Shown here piece after piece: positions 1-8,337 of a stretch of 64,000 nucleotides of DNA. Position 1 is the stretch's first letter. Each line of letters opens with the position of its first letter. This DNA comes from Variovorax sp. ZS18.2.2 (GTDB lineage Bacteria; Pseudomonadota; Gammaproteobacteria; Burkholderiales; Burkholderiaceae_C): contig NZ_JANLNM010000006.1 in the NCBI RefSeq assembly GCF_024701975.1, positions 248,001 to 312,000 on the forward strand, in the 5' to 3' direction. The notes beneath the pieces are model-generated. The model saw only the letters and a list, made by a program, of their open reading frames with translations, did not search any database and was not told the DNA's origin. The position numbers and the translations under genes were made by a program.

Positions 1-1
1 C

Positions 2-373
2 AACCGCTTGCTGCCGCTCGATGTGGCCGACCGCGGCGAGGCGGAGATCCGCTGGTTCTTCATCGTCTGGGGTGCCGCCGCCGTGCTGGGCCTGCTGCGG
101 CCGACGCTGCGCATGTGGCAGGCGCAGCTTGCGCTCGGCGCGCTGCTGTTCGTGCTGCTGCCGGTGCTGAATGCGTTCACCGGCCCCGCGCCGTTGACGG
201 TGAGCCTGCGCTCGGGCCCGAGCGCGGTGGCGGGCTTTGATCTCGTCGCGATCGCATTGGGGTTGGGGCTTGCCAGCGCAGCCTGGCTCGTGGAGCGCAA
301 GCGTCGCAAGGCAGTTTCAAGGCAGGCGACGGCCACGCCACCTGGGCTCGCCGCATCGGGCCAGGGTTCCTGA
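2..373 (+). CDS. PepSY-associated membrane protein, C-terminal part
   Basis: Only the last 123 residues are in the window; the reading frame is open from base 2 and the start lies to the left. It shows two or three hydrophobic membrane segments (around residues 16-33, 40-58 and 75-94 of the visible part) and a basic tail with KRRK. This matches the end of PepSY-domain iron-regulated inner-membrane proteins, and the next gene is the DUF3325 protein that usually follows them in siderophore or heme uptake loci. The assignment rests mostly on that pairing. The stop is separated from the next ATG by one base. Confidence 0.6.
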   Translation, partial: NRLLPLDVADRGEAEIRWFFIVWGAAAVLGLLRPTLRMWQAQLALGALLFVLLPVLNAFTGPAPLTVSLRSGPSAVAGFDLVAIALGLGLASAAWLVERKRRKAVSRQATATPPGLAASGQGS

Positions 374-374
374 G

Positions 375-731
375 ATGGGCGCACTGCTTCTCGCCCTGGT
401 GTTCGTCGCCTCGCTCGCCGGCTTCTGCGCGCTGAGCCTCGCGATGGACCGCCACAGCGAAGACGTCTTCGGCCGCGGCAGCACGCCGGGTCCGTGGCGC
501 CGCTGGCTGCAACTGGGCGGCACCTTGCTGCTGTGCGTGTCGCTGGGCGCGAGCCTGCGGGCGGCGGGCAGCGCGATCGGTTGGGTGCTCTGGCTGGGCG
601 CGCTCACTGCGACGGCGCTCGCGACCGCGGGGTTGCTGGGATGCGCGCCGCGGCGCTTTCACTGGATTGCGTCCGCGGCTGCGGTCGTTGTGCTGCTCGG
701 GCTGCTGGTCTGTCTGCTGCTCGCCACGTAG
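375..731 (+). CDS. DUF3325-type small membrane protein
   Basis: This is a 118-residue protein with four predicted hydrophobic segments (about residues 2-22, 43-62, 66-85 and 93-115) and almost no soluble part. Its size, topology and place directly after a PepSY-type protein fit the DUF3325 family, whose members lie in iron-siderophore uptake operons of beta- and gammaproteobacteria. No biochemical function is known. The ATG at 375 follows the upstream TGA by one base, so translation is probably coupled; longer in-frame starts would overlap the upstream gene. It ends 29 bases before the convergent pepP stop. Confidence 0.6.
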   Translation: MGALLLALVFVASLAGFCALSLAMDRHSEDVFGRGSTPGPWRRWLQLGGTLLLCVSLGASLRAAGSAIGWVLWLGALTATALATAGLLGCAPRRFHWIASAAAVVVLLGLLVCLLLAT

Positions 732-760
732 GGACGTAACAAGCAGCTTGGTGCGCGCGA

Positions 761-2158
761 TCAGCCGCGCATCAGCGCCTCGATCTCATCCGCCTTCACC
801 GGCACGCCACGCGAAATGAGTTCGCAGCCGGTGGCCGTGACGATCGCGTCGTCCTCGATGCGGATGCCGATGTTGTGGAACTGTTCGGGCACGCCATCAG
901 CGGGCCGCACGTAGATGCCAGGCTCAAGCGTCAGCACCATGCCGGGCTGCAGGATGCGGCTGGGGCGGTTCTTGATGACCTCGTTCGAGAGCGGATCCTT
1001 CCGCTCGCTCACTTCGCCCACCTGCGTGGGCTCCACGTAGCTGCCGCAGTCGTGCACGTCCATGCCGAGCCAGTGGCCAGTGCGGTGCATGTAGAACTGG
1101 AAGTAGGCGCGCGAATCGATCACGTCGTCCACGCTGCCGACCTTGTTCTTGTCGAGCAGGCCGAAGTCGAGCATGCCCTGCGCCAGCACCCGCACCGCGG
1201 CGTCGTGCGGGTCGGTGAAGCGGTTGCCGGCCTTGGTGGCGGCCGCCGATGCGTCCTGGCTCGCGAGCACCAGGTCGTACAGCGCGCGCTGCGGCCCGGT
1301 GAACTTGCCGTCGGCCGGGAAGGTGCGCGTGATGTCGCTCGCGTAGCCGTCGAGCTCGCAGCCTGCGTCGATCAGCACCAGCTCGCCCTGGCGCAGCGGC
1401 GCGGCGTCGGCGCGGTAGTGCAGCACGCAGGCGTTGGCGCCAGCCGCGACGATGGAGTAGTACGCCGGGTACTGCGAGCCGCCGAAGCGGAATTCGTGCA
1501 GTAGCTCGGCATCCAGGTGGTACTCGCGCACGTCCTTGCCTTCGCGCAGCATGCGGGACGACAGCTGCATCGCGCGGATGTGCGCCCGGGCGCTGATCTG
1601 CGCGGCGCGCCGCATGATGTCCTGCTCGTGCGCGTCCTTCACGAGGCGCATCTCGTCGAGCGGGCCGCACAGGTCGCGCTGCTCCTCGGGGCACAGCGCG
1701 CCGTAGCGCACGCGCGCGCGCACCGATTGCAGCCAGCCGTCGATGCGGGTCTCCAGCCCCTTGTGGATCGCGAACGGAAACCACACGGTCGAGCGGTTCT
1801 CCAGCAGCTTGGGCAGCTTGGCGTCGAGGTCGGCCGCCGAGAAGGCTTCGTCGACACCGAGCGCCGCGGGTGCGGCTTCGGGGCCGAGGCGGTAGCCGTC
1901 CCAGATCTCGCGCTCCAGGTCCTTGGGCGCGCAGAACAGCGTGGCGCGGCCGTCGCCCGCCAGCACCAGCCACGCGTTCGGCTCGGTGAATCCGGTCAGG
2001 TAATAGAAGTAGCTGTCGTGGCGATACAGGAAATCGGTGTCGCGGTTGCGCGGGCGCTCGGGGGCGGTGGGGATGATGGCGATGCCGTCCTTGCCCAGTT
2101 GCGAGGCGAGGCGCGCGCGGCGCTCGGCGTAGATCGTGGTGGTGTCTGCTGAGGTCAT
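761..2158 (-). CDS. pepP: Xaa-Pro aminopeptidase (aminopeptidase P)
   Basis: A 465-residue cytoplasmic metallopeptidase that removes the N-terminal residue from peptides with proline in position 2. The N-terminal creatinase-like domain covers about residues 10-150 and the M24 pita-bread domain about 180-460. All five dimetal ligands of the family can be placed: Asp264 and Asp275 (in LIDAGCELDGYASDIT), His362 (RTGHWLGMDVHD), Glu412 (LEPG) and Glu435. Length equals typical bacterial PepP. Its ATG overlaps the TGA of the upstream nucleotidyltransferase gene as ATGA, so it is the last gene of a three-gene minus-strand operon. No terminator is evident before the convergent gene ending at 731. Confidence 0.95.
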   Translation of the reverse strand: MTSADTTTIYAERRARLASQLGKDGIAIIPTAPERPRNRDTDFLYRHDSYFYYLTGFTEPNAWLVLAGDGRATLFCAPKDLEREIWDGYRLGPEAAPAALGVDEAFSAADLDAKLPKLLENRSTVWFPFAIHKGLETRIDGWLQSVRARVRYGALCPEEQRDLCGPLDEMRLVKDAHEQDIMRRAAQISARAHIRAMQLSSRMLREGKDVREYHLDAELLHEFRFGGSQYPAYYSIVAAGANACVLHYRADAAPLRQGELVLIDAGCELDGYASDITRTFPADGKFTGPQRALYDLVLASQDASAAATKAGNRFTDPHDAAVRVLAQGMLDFGLLDKNKVGSVDDVIDSRAYFQFYMHRTGHWLGMDVHDCGSYVEPTQVGEVSERKDPLSNEVIKNRPSRILQPGMVLTLEPGIYVRPADGVPEQFHNIGIRIEDDAIVTATGCELISRGVPVKADEIEALMRG

Positions 2159-2895
2159 CTTGGCGTGGTGTTCAGTTGGGCAAGCCGTTCGGGGGTTCCC
2201 ACATCGGTCCAGGGGCCGGTGTAGAGCTCGGCGCTCACGAGTTCATTGTCCATCGCGGCCCGCAGGATCGGCGCCAATGGGGCTTTGATGCCGGCCGGGT
2301 TGCCGGGCGGGATGCCGCAGTACGGCGGCGCGAACAGGGGCGCGCGGTAGAGGCCGATGGTCGAGAAGGTGTGCTTCCCGGCGGCCGTGTTGAGGGCCAG
2401 GCCTTCGGCGGAGAGGCCGAAGTCGCCCTTGAGGTTGTGCGCCGGGTTCGGCACCAGCCACAGATGCGCCAGCTTGCCGCTGGCCAGGAAGCGGTCGACC
2501 GAGGCCTGCGTGAAGCGGAAGTCCGGCGCGAAGACATCGCCCGCTGCGACCCAGAACACCTCGCCCAGCAGGGGCAGCGCGCGCACGATGCCGCCGGCCG
2601 TCTCCAGCGCGCCGCCGAAGTCGCGGCCCTCGTCGGAGTATGAAATCGATAGCGCGCCATGCCCGTCCAGCAAAGGGGTCTCGCCGAATCTGGCTGGAAT
2701 CTGCGCGCCCAGCCAATCGGTATTGACGACCAGCTGCGTGAACCCGCCATCGGCCAACGCTTCCATCGGCCACTGCATCAGCGGCTTGCCGCGCACTTCG
2801 AGCAGGGGCTTGGGCGTGGCATCGGTCAGCGGCCGCATGCGCTCGCCGCGGCCCGCGGCCAGGATCATCGCCCGCACGGAAACCGGGGTGCTCAC
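2155..2895 (-). CDS. Sugar-1-phosphate nucleotidyltransferase, MurU-like
   Basis: A 246-residue nucleotidyltransferase of the GT-A-like family. The substrate-binding signature MILAAGRGERMRPLT is followed by TPKPLLEVRGKPL, and a later AAGDVF gives the metal-binding aspartate. Size and motif spacing resemble N-acetylmuramate-1-phosphate uridylyltransferase (MurU) of the peptidoglycan recycling shunt, but family members use several sugars, so the substrate is inferred. The GTG at 2895 is chosen because it overlaps the stop of the decarboxylase gene as GTGA, nine codons before the conserved MILAAG; GTG 2877 and ATG 2868 are alternatives. The 3' end overlaps pepP by four bases. Confidence 0.8.
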   Translation of the reverse strand: MSTPVSVRAMILAAGRGERMRPLTDATPKPLLEVRGKPLMQWPMEALADGGFTQLVVNTDWLGAQIPARFGETPLLDGHGALSISYSDEGRDFGGALETAGGIVRALPLLGEVFWVAAGDVFAPDFRFTQASVDRFLASGKLAHLWLVPNPAHNLKGDFGLSAEGLALNTAAGKHTFSTIGLYRAPLFAPPYCGIPPGNPAGIKAPLAPILRAAMDNELVSAELYTGPWTDVGTPERLAQLNTTPR

Positions 2896-3272
2896 GCTGC
2901 GATGCGGCCGCGTTGCAGCTCGTTGCGTTCGCTGTGACTTGGCTGGAACAGCGACACGAGGCACTCCATCAGCGCATGCGCCTTGGCCGAATGATCCCCG
3001 CCGAAATTGCAGACGTACACGTCCAGCGTCACGCCGCGCTGCTCGGGCCAGGTGTGGATGCACAGGTGCGATTCGGCCAGCAGCACTGTTGCCGTTACGC
3101 CGCCCGGTCCTTGCGGCGTGGCGGGAAAAGAATGGACTATCTTGCCCACCGCCTGCAGCCCCGCGGCCGTCACCGCCTTGATGCAGACCGCCCCCAGCGC
3201 AGGCCCGTCGGTGAGCCATTGGAGGCCGCATTGGCAGTCGTGGAGATCGGCGGTGAGGTGCAGCCCGTGCAT
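2892..3272 (-). CDS. speD: SpeD/AdoMet decarboxylase-family pyruvoyl enzyme
   Basis: A 126-residue proenzyme of the class 1B S-adenosylmethionine decarboxylase family, which cleaves itself to make a pyruvoyl cofactor. The processing site Glu67-Ser68 sits in AESHLCIHTWPE; His73 and Cys88 follow at +5 and +20, the same spacing as the well-studied Thermotoga enzyme (63, 68, 83). The classical product is decarboxylated AdoMet for spermidine synthesis, but no spermidine synthase lies nearby. SpeD relatives that have become ornithine or arginine decarboxylases are known, so the substrate is not settled. First gene of the operon with the nucleotidyltransferase and pepP; divergent from tkt. Confidence 0.82.
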   Translation of the reverse strand: MHGLHLTADLHDCQCGLQWLTDGPALGAVCIKAVTAAGLQAVGKIVHSFPATPQGPGGVTATVLLAESHLCIHTWPEQRGVTLDVYVCNFGGDHSAKAHALMECLVSLFQPSHSERNELQRGRIAA

Positions 3273-3360
3273 GGGTGGCAACTCTAGCAGCCGGCCCGCT
3301 GCACAAGAGAACATCGGAAGGGTGTTCGGGGCGTATCGAGGCGGGCCGGGGCTCGCCCGG

Positions 3361-3373
3361 TAAAATCGCGGGT
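3361..3373 (+). promoter_or_regulatory. Putative -10 box of tkt with GC-rich start motif
   Basis: TAAAAT (3361-3366) lies 53 bases before the tkt ATG in the 147-base gap divergent from speD and is followed directly by CGCGGGT. The string AATCGCGGGTTC occurs again behind a perfect TATAAT at 56427-56432 on the other strand. No convincing -35 hexamer is visible at the normal distance. Confidence 0.4.
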
Positions 3374-3419
3374 TCTCCCGACCCCAAACCTCCCTTTTCC
3401 CTCCGAAAGTCCACCGCAC

Positions 3420-5522
3420 ATGGCAAACCACGCCCTGATGGCCAACGCAATCCGCGCTCTGGCTATGGATGCCGTCCAACAAGCAAATTCCGGCCATCCC
3501 GGTGCACCGATGGGCATGGCCGACATGGCCGTCGCACTCTGGGGCGATCACCTTCGCTACAACCCGGCCAACCCGCACTGGTTCGACCGCGATCGCTTCG
3601 TGCTCTCCAACGGCCACGCCTCGATGCTGCTGTACTCGGTGCTGCACCTCACGGGCTACGACCTGCCGATCGGCGAACTGAAGAACTTCCGCCAGCTGCA
3701 CAGCAAGACGGCCGGCCACCCCGAGATCGACGTGACCCCCGGCGTGGAAACCACCACCGGCCCGCTGGGCCAGGGCATCACCAACGCGGTCGGCTTCGCA
3801 CTGGCTGAAAAGCTGCTCGCGGCCGAGTTCAACCGCAAGAGCCATGACGTCGTCGACCACCACACCTACGCCTTCCTGGGCGACGGTTGCATGATGGAAG
3901 GCATCAGCCACGAAGCCTGCGCCCTCGCCGGCGCCTGGCACCTGAACAAGCTGATCGCGCTGTACGACGACAACGGCATCAGCATCGACGGCCAAGTGAA
4001 GCCCTGGTACATCGACAACGTCGCCGAACGCTTCCACGCCTATGGCTGGCACGTGATCGGCCCGATCGACGGCAACGACGCCAAGGCCGTGTCCAAGGCC
4101 ATCGCCAAGGCCAAGCAGTCGACCGACAAGCCCACGCTCATCAACTGCAAGACCGTCATCGGCAAGGGCAGCCCGAACCGCGCCGGCACCTCCAAGGCGC
4201 ACGGCGAGGCGCTCGGCGCCGAGGAAATCAAGCTCACGCGCGACGCGATCGACTGGCACTACGCGCCCTTCGAAATCCCGGCCGAGGTGTACGCCGACTG
4301 GGACCACAAGGACGCCGGCGCCAAGACCGAAGCCGCCTGGAACGAGAAGTTCACCGCCTACGCCGCCGCGTTCCCCGAGCTCGCCGCCGAGTTCACCCGC
4401 CGCATGAAGGGCGAGTTGCCCAAGAACTTCCACCAGGTCGCCTTCGACACCGTGGTCGCCGCCCACACCAAGGGCGAAACCGTCGCCAGCCGCAAGGCCA
4501 GCCAGCTCGCGCTGGAAGCCTTCACGGCCGCGTTGCCCGAAATGCTCGGCGGCAGCGCCGACCTGACCGGCTCGAACCTCACCAACACCAAGAGCACCGC
4601 CGCGCTTCGCTTCGATGCGAAGACCAGCGCCGTGGTCATGAACGTGCCCGCCGTCGAAGCCAAGCAAGGCGCCGAAGACGAAGCCAAGCCCGAAGCCCCC
4701 GCCGAAGTGCCGCACGGCACCATCGGCCGCCACATCAACTACGGCGTGCGCGAGTTCGGCATGGCGGCCATCATGAACGGCGTGGCGCTGCATGGCGGCT
4801 ACATCCCCTACGGCGGCACCTTCCTCACCTTCAGCGACTACAGCCGCAACGCCATCCGCATGGCCGCGCTGATGAAGCGCCGCGTGATCCATGTGTTCAC
4901 GCACGACTCCATCGGCCTGGGCGAAGACGGCCCGACGCACCAGTCGATCGAGCACGCCGCCTCGCTGCGCCTGATTCCGAACCTGGACGTCTGGCGTCCG
5001 GGCGACACGGCCGAAACCGCCGTGGCCTGGGCTGTGGCGCTGCAGAACGAGTCGCGCCCGACCGCGCTGCTGCTGAGCCGCCAGAACATCGCCTACGCGC
5101 CGAAGAAGGAACTGGGCGACATCAGCCGTGGCGCCTACGTGCTGTCCGAGCCCGAGACCGTGGGCCTGAAGAGCAAGAAGACCGCGGCCGTCATCATCGC
5201 CACCGGTTCTGAAGTGCCGCTCGCGCTGGCCGCCCAGAAGCTGCTGGCCGACAAGAAGATCGCCGTGCGCGTGGTGTCGATGCCCTCGACCACCACCTTC
5301 GACCGCCAGGACGTGGCCTACAAGAAGGCCGTGCTGCCGAAGAAGATTCCGCGCATCGCCGTCGAGATGGGCTGCACCGGCGGCTGGTGGAAGTACGGCT
5401 GCGCTGCCGTCGTCGGCATCGACACGTACGGCGAGTCGGCACCGGCGCCGGAGCTGTTCAAGTATTTCGGGTTCACGGCGGAGAACGTTGCCGCCACCGT
5501 CGAAGCGGCGCTGCGGGACTGA
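3420..5522 (+). CDS. tkt: Transketolase
   Basis: A 700-residue thiamine-diphosphate enzyme moving two-carbon ketol units in the pentose phosphate pathway (and the Calvin cycle where present). N-terminal substrate residues are in NSGHPGAPMG; the ThDP motif begins with GDGCMMEG (about residues 154-161); the pyrimidine-binding domain holds NYGVREFGM and the histidine-containing FTHDSIGLGEDGPTHQ. Between GSADLTGSNL and NYGVREFGM lies a roughly 40-residue stretch (about 395-438) rich in Ala, Glu, Lys and Pro, longer than the matching loop in E. coli TktA. The gene is 60 bases upstream of gapA, with which it probably forms a transcript. Confidence 0.97.
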   Translation: MANHALMANAIRALAMDAVQQANSGHPGAPMGMADMAVALWGDHLRYNPANPHWFDRDRFVLSNGHASMLLYSVLHLTGYDLPIGELKNFRQLHSKTAGHPEIDVTPGVETTTGPLGQGITNAVGFALAEKLLAAEFNRKSHDVVDHHTYAFLGDGCMMEGISHEACALAGAWHLNKLIALYDDNGISIDGQVKPWYIDNVAERFHAYGWHVIGPIDGNDAKAVSKAIAKAKQSTDKPTLINCKTVIGKGSPNRAGTSKAHGEALGAEEIKLTRDAIDWHYAPFEIPAEVYADWDHKDAGAKTEAAWNEKFTAYAAAFPELAAEFTRRMKGELPKNFHQVAFDTVVAAHTKGETVASRKASQLALEAFTAALPEMLGGSADLTGSNLTNTKSTAALRFDAKTSAVVMNVPAVEAKQGAEDEAKPEAPAEVPHGTIGRHINYGVREFGMAAIMNGVALHGGYIPYGGTFLTFSDYSRNAIRMAALMKRRVIHVFTHDSIGLGEDGPTHQSIEHAASLRLIPNLDVWRPGDTAETAVAWAVALQNESRPTALLLSRQNIAYAPKKELGDISRGAYVLSEPETVGLKSKKTAAVIIATGSEVPLALAAQKLLADKKIAVRVVSMPSTTTFDRQDVAYKKAVLPKKIPRIAVEMGCTGGWWKYGCAAVVGIDTYGESAPAPELFKYFGFTAENVAATVEAALRD

Positions 5523-5582
5523 TCGTCCCCCGGTACTTCTTCCCGTCCGATCACAAGTTTTTCAACCTTAGGAGCAAGTCAG

Positions 5583-6584
5583 ATGGCTATCAAACTCGGT
5601 ATCAACGGCTTCGGCCGCATCGGTCGCAACGTGCTGCGCGCAGCGGTGCAGAACTTCAAGAACGACATCGAGATCGTTGCCATCAACGACTTGCTCGAGC
5701 CCGACTACCTGGCCTACATGCTCCAGTACGACTCGGTGCATGGCCGCTTCAAGGGTGAAGTCACGGTCGAAGGCAACACGCTGATCGTCAACGGCAAGAA
5801 GATCCGCCTGACGCAAGAGCGCGACCCGTCGCAGCTCAAGTGGAACGAAGTCGGCGCCGACATCGTGCTCGAATCGACCGGCCTCTTCCTCACGAAGGAA
5901 ACGGCGCAGAAGCACATCGACGCGGGCGCCAAGAAGGTGATTCTCTCGGCTCCGTCGAAGGACGACACCCCCATGTTCGTCTACGGCGTGAACGACAAGA
6001 AGTACGCCGGCGAAGCCATCATCAGCAACGCCAGCTGTACCACCAACTGCCTGGCGCCGCTGGCCAAGGTGCTGCACGACAAGTGGGGCATCAAGCGCGG
6101 CCTGATGACCACCGTGCACGCTGCCACCGCCACGCAGAAGACCGTGGACGGCCCGAGCAACAAGGACTGGCGCGGCGGCCGCGGCATCCTGGAAAACATC
6201 ATTCCCTCGAGCACCGGCGCTGCCAAGGCCGTGGGCGTGGTGATCCCCGAGCTCAACAAGAAGCTCACCGGCATGAGCTTCCGCGTGCCGACCTCCGACG
6301 TGTCGGTGGTCGACCTCGTGGTCGAGCTGGAGAAGGAAGCCACGTACAAGGAAATCTGCGCCGAAATGAAGGCACAGAGCGAAGGCGCGCTCAAGGGCGT
6401 GCTGGGCTACACCGAAGACAAGGTCGTGGCCACTGACTTCCGCGGCGACCCGCGCACCTCGATCTTCGATGCCGAAGCCGGCATTGCCCTCGACAGCACG
6501 TTCGTGAAGCTCGTGAGCTGGTACGACAACGAATGGGGCTACTCGAACAAGTGCCTGGAGATGGTGAAGGTCGTGTCGAAGTAA
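5583..6584 (+). CDS. gapA: Glyceraldehyde-3-phosphate dehydrogenase, type I
   Basis: A 333-residue NAD-dependent glycolytic and gluconeogenic enzyme. The Rossmann start GINGFGRIGRNVLRAA, the active-site Cys152 in SNASCTTNCLAPLAK and the C-terminal SWYDNEWGYSNK segment are all intact. Length matches the homotetrameric GapA family. The sequence AGGAGCAAGTCAG ends directly before the ATG and supplies a strong ribosome binding site. It follows tkt in the same direction and is closed by a hairpin terminator at 6606-6632. Confidence 0.97.
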   Translation: MAIKLGINGFGRIGRNVLRAAVQNFKNDIEIVAINDLLEPDYLAYMLQYDSVHGRFKGEVTVEGNTLIVNGKKIRLTQERDPSQLKWNEVGADIVLESTGLFLTKETAQKHIDAGAKKVILSAPSKDDTPMFVYGVNDKKYAGEAIISNASCTTNCLAPLAKVLHDKWGIKRGLMTTVHAATATQKTVDGPSNKDWRGGRGILENIIPSSTGAAKAVGVVIPELNKKLTGMSFRVPTSDVSVVDLVVELEKEATYKEICAEMKAQSEGALKGVLGYTEDKVVATDFRGDPRTSIFDAEAGIALDSTFVKLVSWYDNEWGYSNKCLEMVKVVSK

Positions 6585-6605
6585 GAAGGCTTCGCGGCTT
6601 CAACG

Positions 6606-6632
6606 AAAAACGCGCCCGAGGGCGCGTTTTTT
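6606..6632. terminator. Bidirectional rho-independent terminator
   Basis: The arms CGCGCC and GGCGCG (6611-6616, 6621-6626) close a four-base loop. Five A lie on the left and six T on the right, so the structure can end gapA transcripts on the plus strand and lipoprotein transcripts from 6655 on the minus strand. Confidence 0.85.
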
Positions 6633-6654
6633 CATGGGCGACCGAAAGGGCTGC

Positions 6655-7251
6655 TCAGCGCAGCTTTTCGTTCCTGCGGATTTCGCTCGCCAACTGGTTC
6701 GCCACGTCGGCCGACGCGCGCTTGGCCGACAGCGCGAGGTCGTGCTTGAACTCGCTGAACTCCGCCGCACCCTTGCCGGTCGCCTTGACGCGGGTGACTT
6801 CGACGCCCGCCGAGTCGGTGACGGTGCACGCGATCTCGGTGCTGAAATCCGTCGGCGGCCAAGTGAGGACCGACGAGGAGCTCGAGTTGGTGGTGATCAC
6901 CGGCGTGAACACGAACGACGCCCCCGAGGCTTTCACGGCATTGGCATCGGCCGCCGAGTTGATGACCACCACGTCCTGGTACACCGCGCGCAACGCGTCG
7001 CGGATCGACTTCTCCAGATCGCGGTACGGGTAGTAGCTGATGCGGTCGCCGCCACCGCCGGGCGTGATCGCCTGCTTGCTGCGATCGGCCTCGGTCATGG
7101 CGTAGGCCACCTTCTTCTGCACCAGATGGGCATCGACGCGCTGTGGAGGCGCTGCGTCGGTGTTCAGCGAGATCGGGTGCGCGCAGCCTGCGAGCACCGC
7201 GGCGGCAGCCAGTGCCAGGACGATGCGCAAGGTTCTGGAAACAACGGACAT
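6655..7251 (-). CDS. Outer-membrane or periplasmic lipoprotein of unknown function
   Basis: A 198-residue protein with a lipoprotein signal peptide: basic start, hydrophobic core and lipobox LAGC with Cys23. Ala at +2 predicts sorting to the outer membrane. The mature part is soluble, with a central segment (about residues 75-130) of mixed alpha/beta character and a Ser-rich NSSSSS turn; I recognise no named domain. It lies 30 bases downstream of a second lipoprotein gene on the same strand, so the two are probably cotranscribed and may act together. The transcript can end at the hairpin at 6606-6632. Confidence 0.75.
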   Translation of the reverse strand: MSVVSRTLRIVLALAAAAVLAGCAHPISLNTDAAPPQRVDAHLVQKKVAYAMTEADRSKQAITPGGGGDRISYYPYRDLEKSIRDALRAVYQDVVVINSAADANAVKASGASFVFTPVITTNSSSSSVLTWPPTDFSTEIACTVTDSAGVEVTRVKATGKGAAEFSEFKHDLALSAKRASADVANQLASEIRRNEKLR

Positions 7252-7281
7252 GATGGGTTTTCCCTTTTCGTTCGGATGGCG

Positions 7282-7851
7282 TCAGGAGCCGATGGCGGCG
7301 GCGAACTGCGGGTCGGCGTAGACCTTGCCGAGCAGCGCACGCACGAGCGTCGGGTAGGCCGTCTGTCCGGCCGGGATGGCCACCATGCCTGCGAAGCTGG
7401 ACTCGAAGCTGATGTTGGCCTTGTAGGTCTTCTTCAGCCGTTGCACGCCTTCGCGCGTGACTTCGATCTCGACCGTCATCACGCCGGTGCCTGTGGAGAT
7501 GTTCCCGACGCTGACGTCGTTCTCCAGGATGCGTGCATCGAGCCGCGTGCGCGACTTGGCGTCGTAGGCCGAGACTTCCTTCAGGTCGCGGACGATCGCG
7601 TCCTCCAGGTACTTGGCGAAGGTGCCGCTGGGCGAATCGAGCCGGGTGCCGCGCAGCGAGATCCGGTTGACGGGCGCGTTGGGATCGGTCGGCTGAACCT
7701 TGACCACCGCGATGGTGGAAGGCTTCGCGGCCTTGAGCTGGTCAAGGGCCGCGTAATCCGGCGAATAGGCCGGTGCCTTGGGCGATGCGCAGCCCGTCGC
7801 AAGGACGGCCAATGCGCAGATGACAACGCCAAGCAGGCGGGTGGTTGCCAT
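7282..7851 (-). CDS. Lipoprotein of unknown function
   Basis: A 189-residue lipoprotein with lipobox LATGC (Cys21) after a short hydrophobic signal. The mature chain includes a segment around residues 45-95 (STIAVVKVQP to LEDAIVRDL) reminiscent of periplasmic lipoproteins that assist envelope machines, followed by a beta-rich half; this resemblance is only by eye. A GGAGAAGGAAC motif sits directly before the ATG and gives a strong ribosome binding site. First gene of a probable pair with the lipoprotein at 6655-7251; it lacks transmembrane segments apart from the signal. Confidence 0.75.
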   Translation of the reverse strand: MATTRLLGVVICALAVLATGCASPKAPAYSPDYAALDQLKAAKPSTIAVVKVQPTDPNAPVNRISLRGTRLDSPSGTFAKYLEDAIVRDLKEVSAYDAKSRTRLDARILENDVSVGNISTGTGVMTVEIEVTREGVQRLKKTYKANISFESSFAGMVAIPAGQTAYPTLVRALLGKVYADPQFAAAIGS

Positions 7852-7911
7852 GTTCCTTCTCCTCCAGAGTTGTTTGGAGGCGCGACAGTAACATGGCGTA
7901 AACCTTTTTTC

Positions 7912-8220
7912 TCAGACCGGTTCGAGCACGTGGATCAGCTTGCTCTCGACCAGCTCCTTGGTCTTCTCGCCATGGGCTTTCATGTGCGGCGCGACGGCAT
8001 GCGCCTGCAGGTGCGCGAGCGTTTCCCATTTCTCGATCACCACGAAAGTGTCGGAGCCGAAGCTGGCCTTGGAGGTGGGAACGCCCTGCGCATCGACCGT
8101 GGCGCCGTACTCGATGCAGCCCTCTTCGGCCAGCACGGCCGCGCGGTTGGCAGCAAAGGCTTCGAGCAGCTTGGCGCGTTGGCCGGGCTTGGCGGTGAGG
8201 ACAGCGACTACGTGAATCAT
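7912..8220 (-). CDS. Antibiotic biosynthesis monooxygenase (ABM) domain protein
   Basis: A 102-residue single-domain protein of the ABM/YgiN dimeric alpha-beta barrel type. Typical landmarks are the opening VVAVLTAKPGQ, the EGCIEYGA turn, VVIEKWE around residues 62-68 and the following HLQAH helix. Relatives are cofactor-free quinol monooxygenases, heme-degrading enzymes or proteins of unknown use; nothing here distinguishes these. It stands alone, divergent from the Nramp gene. Confidence 0.8.
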   Translation of the reverse strand: MIHVVAVLTAKPGQRAKLLEAFAANRAAVLAEEGCIEYGATVDAQGVPTSKASFGSDTFVVIEKWETLAHLQAHAVAPHMKAHGEKTKELVESKLIHVLEPV

Positions 8221-8337
8221 TGGAATGAACTCCGGGTGGTGTGAAGGTGATGGGATGGCGAGCGTCGAATCTAAAAGATCCGGCGCCGCGGCGCAGGTCT
8301 CGCACGAGACCCGGTGCCCCACCCTATCATCGCGCGC

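Noticed and set aside
2892..4955. 687-residue minus-strand reading frame running through tkt
   Set aside because: Only its last 126 residues (the SpeD-like protein) are real. The rest is an antisense shadow of tkt, with biased low-complexity composition typical of high-GC opposite-strand frames.
8314..8337. GTG start eight codons upstream for mntH
   Set aside because: No ribosome site precedes it and the added residues have no family counterpart.
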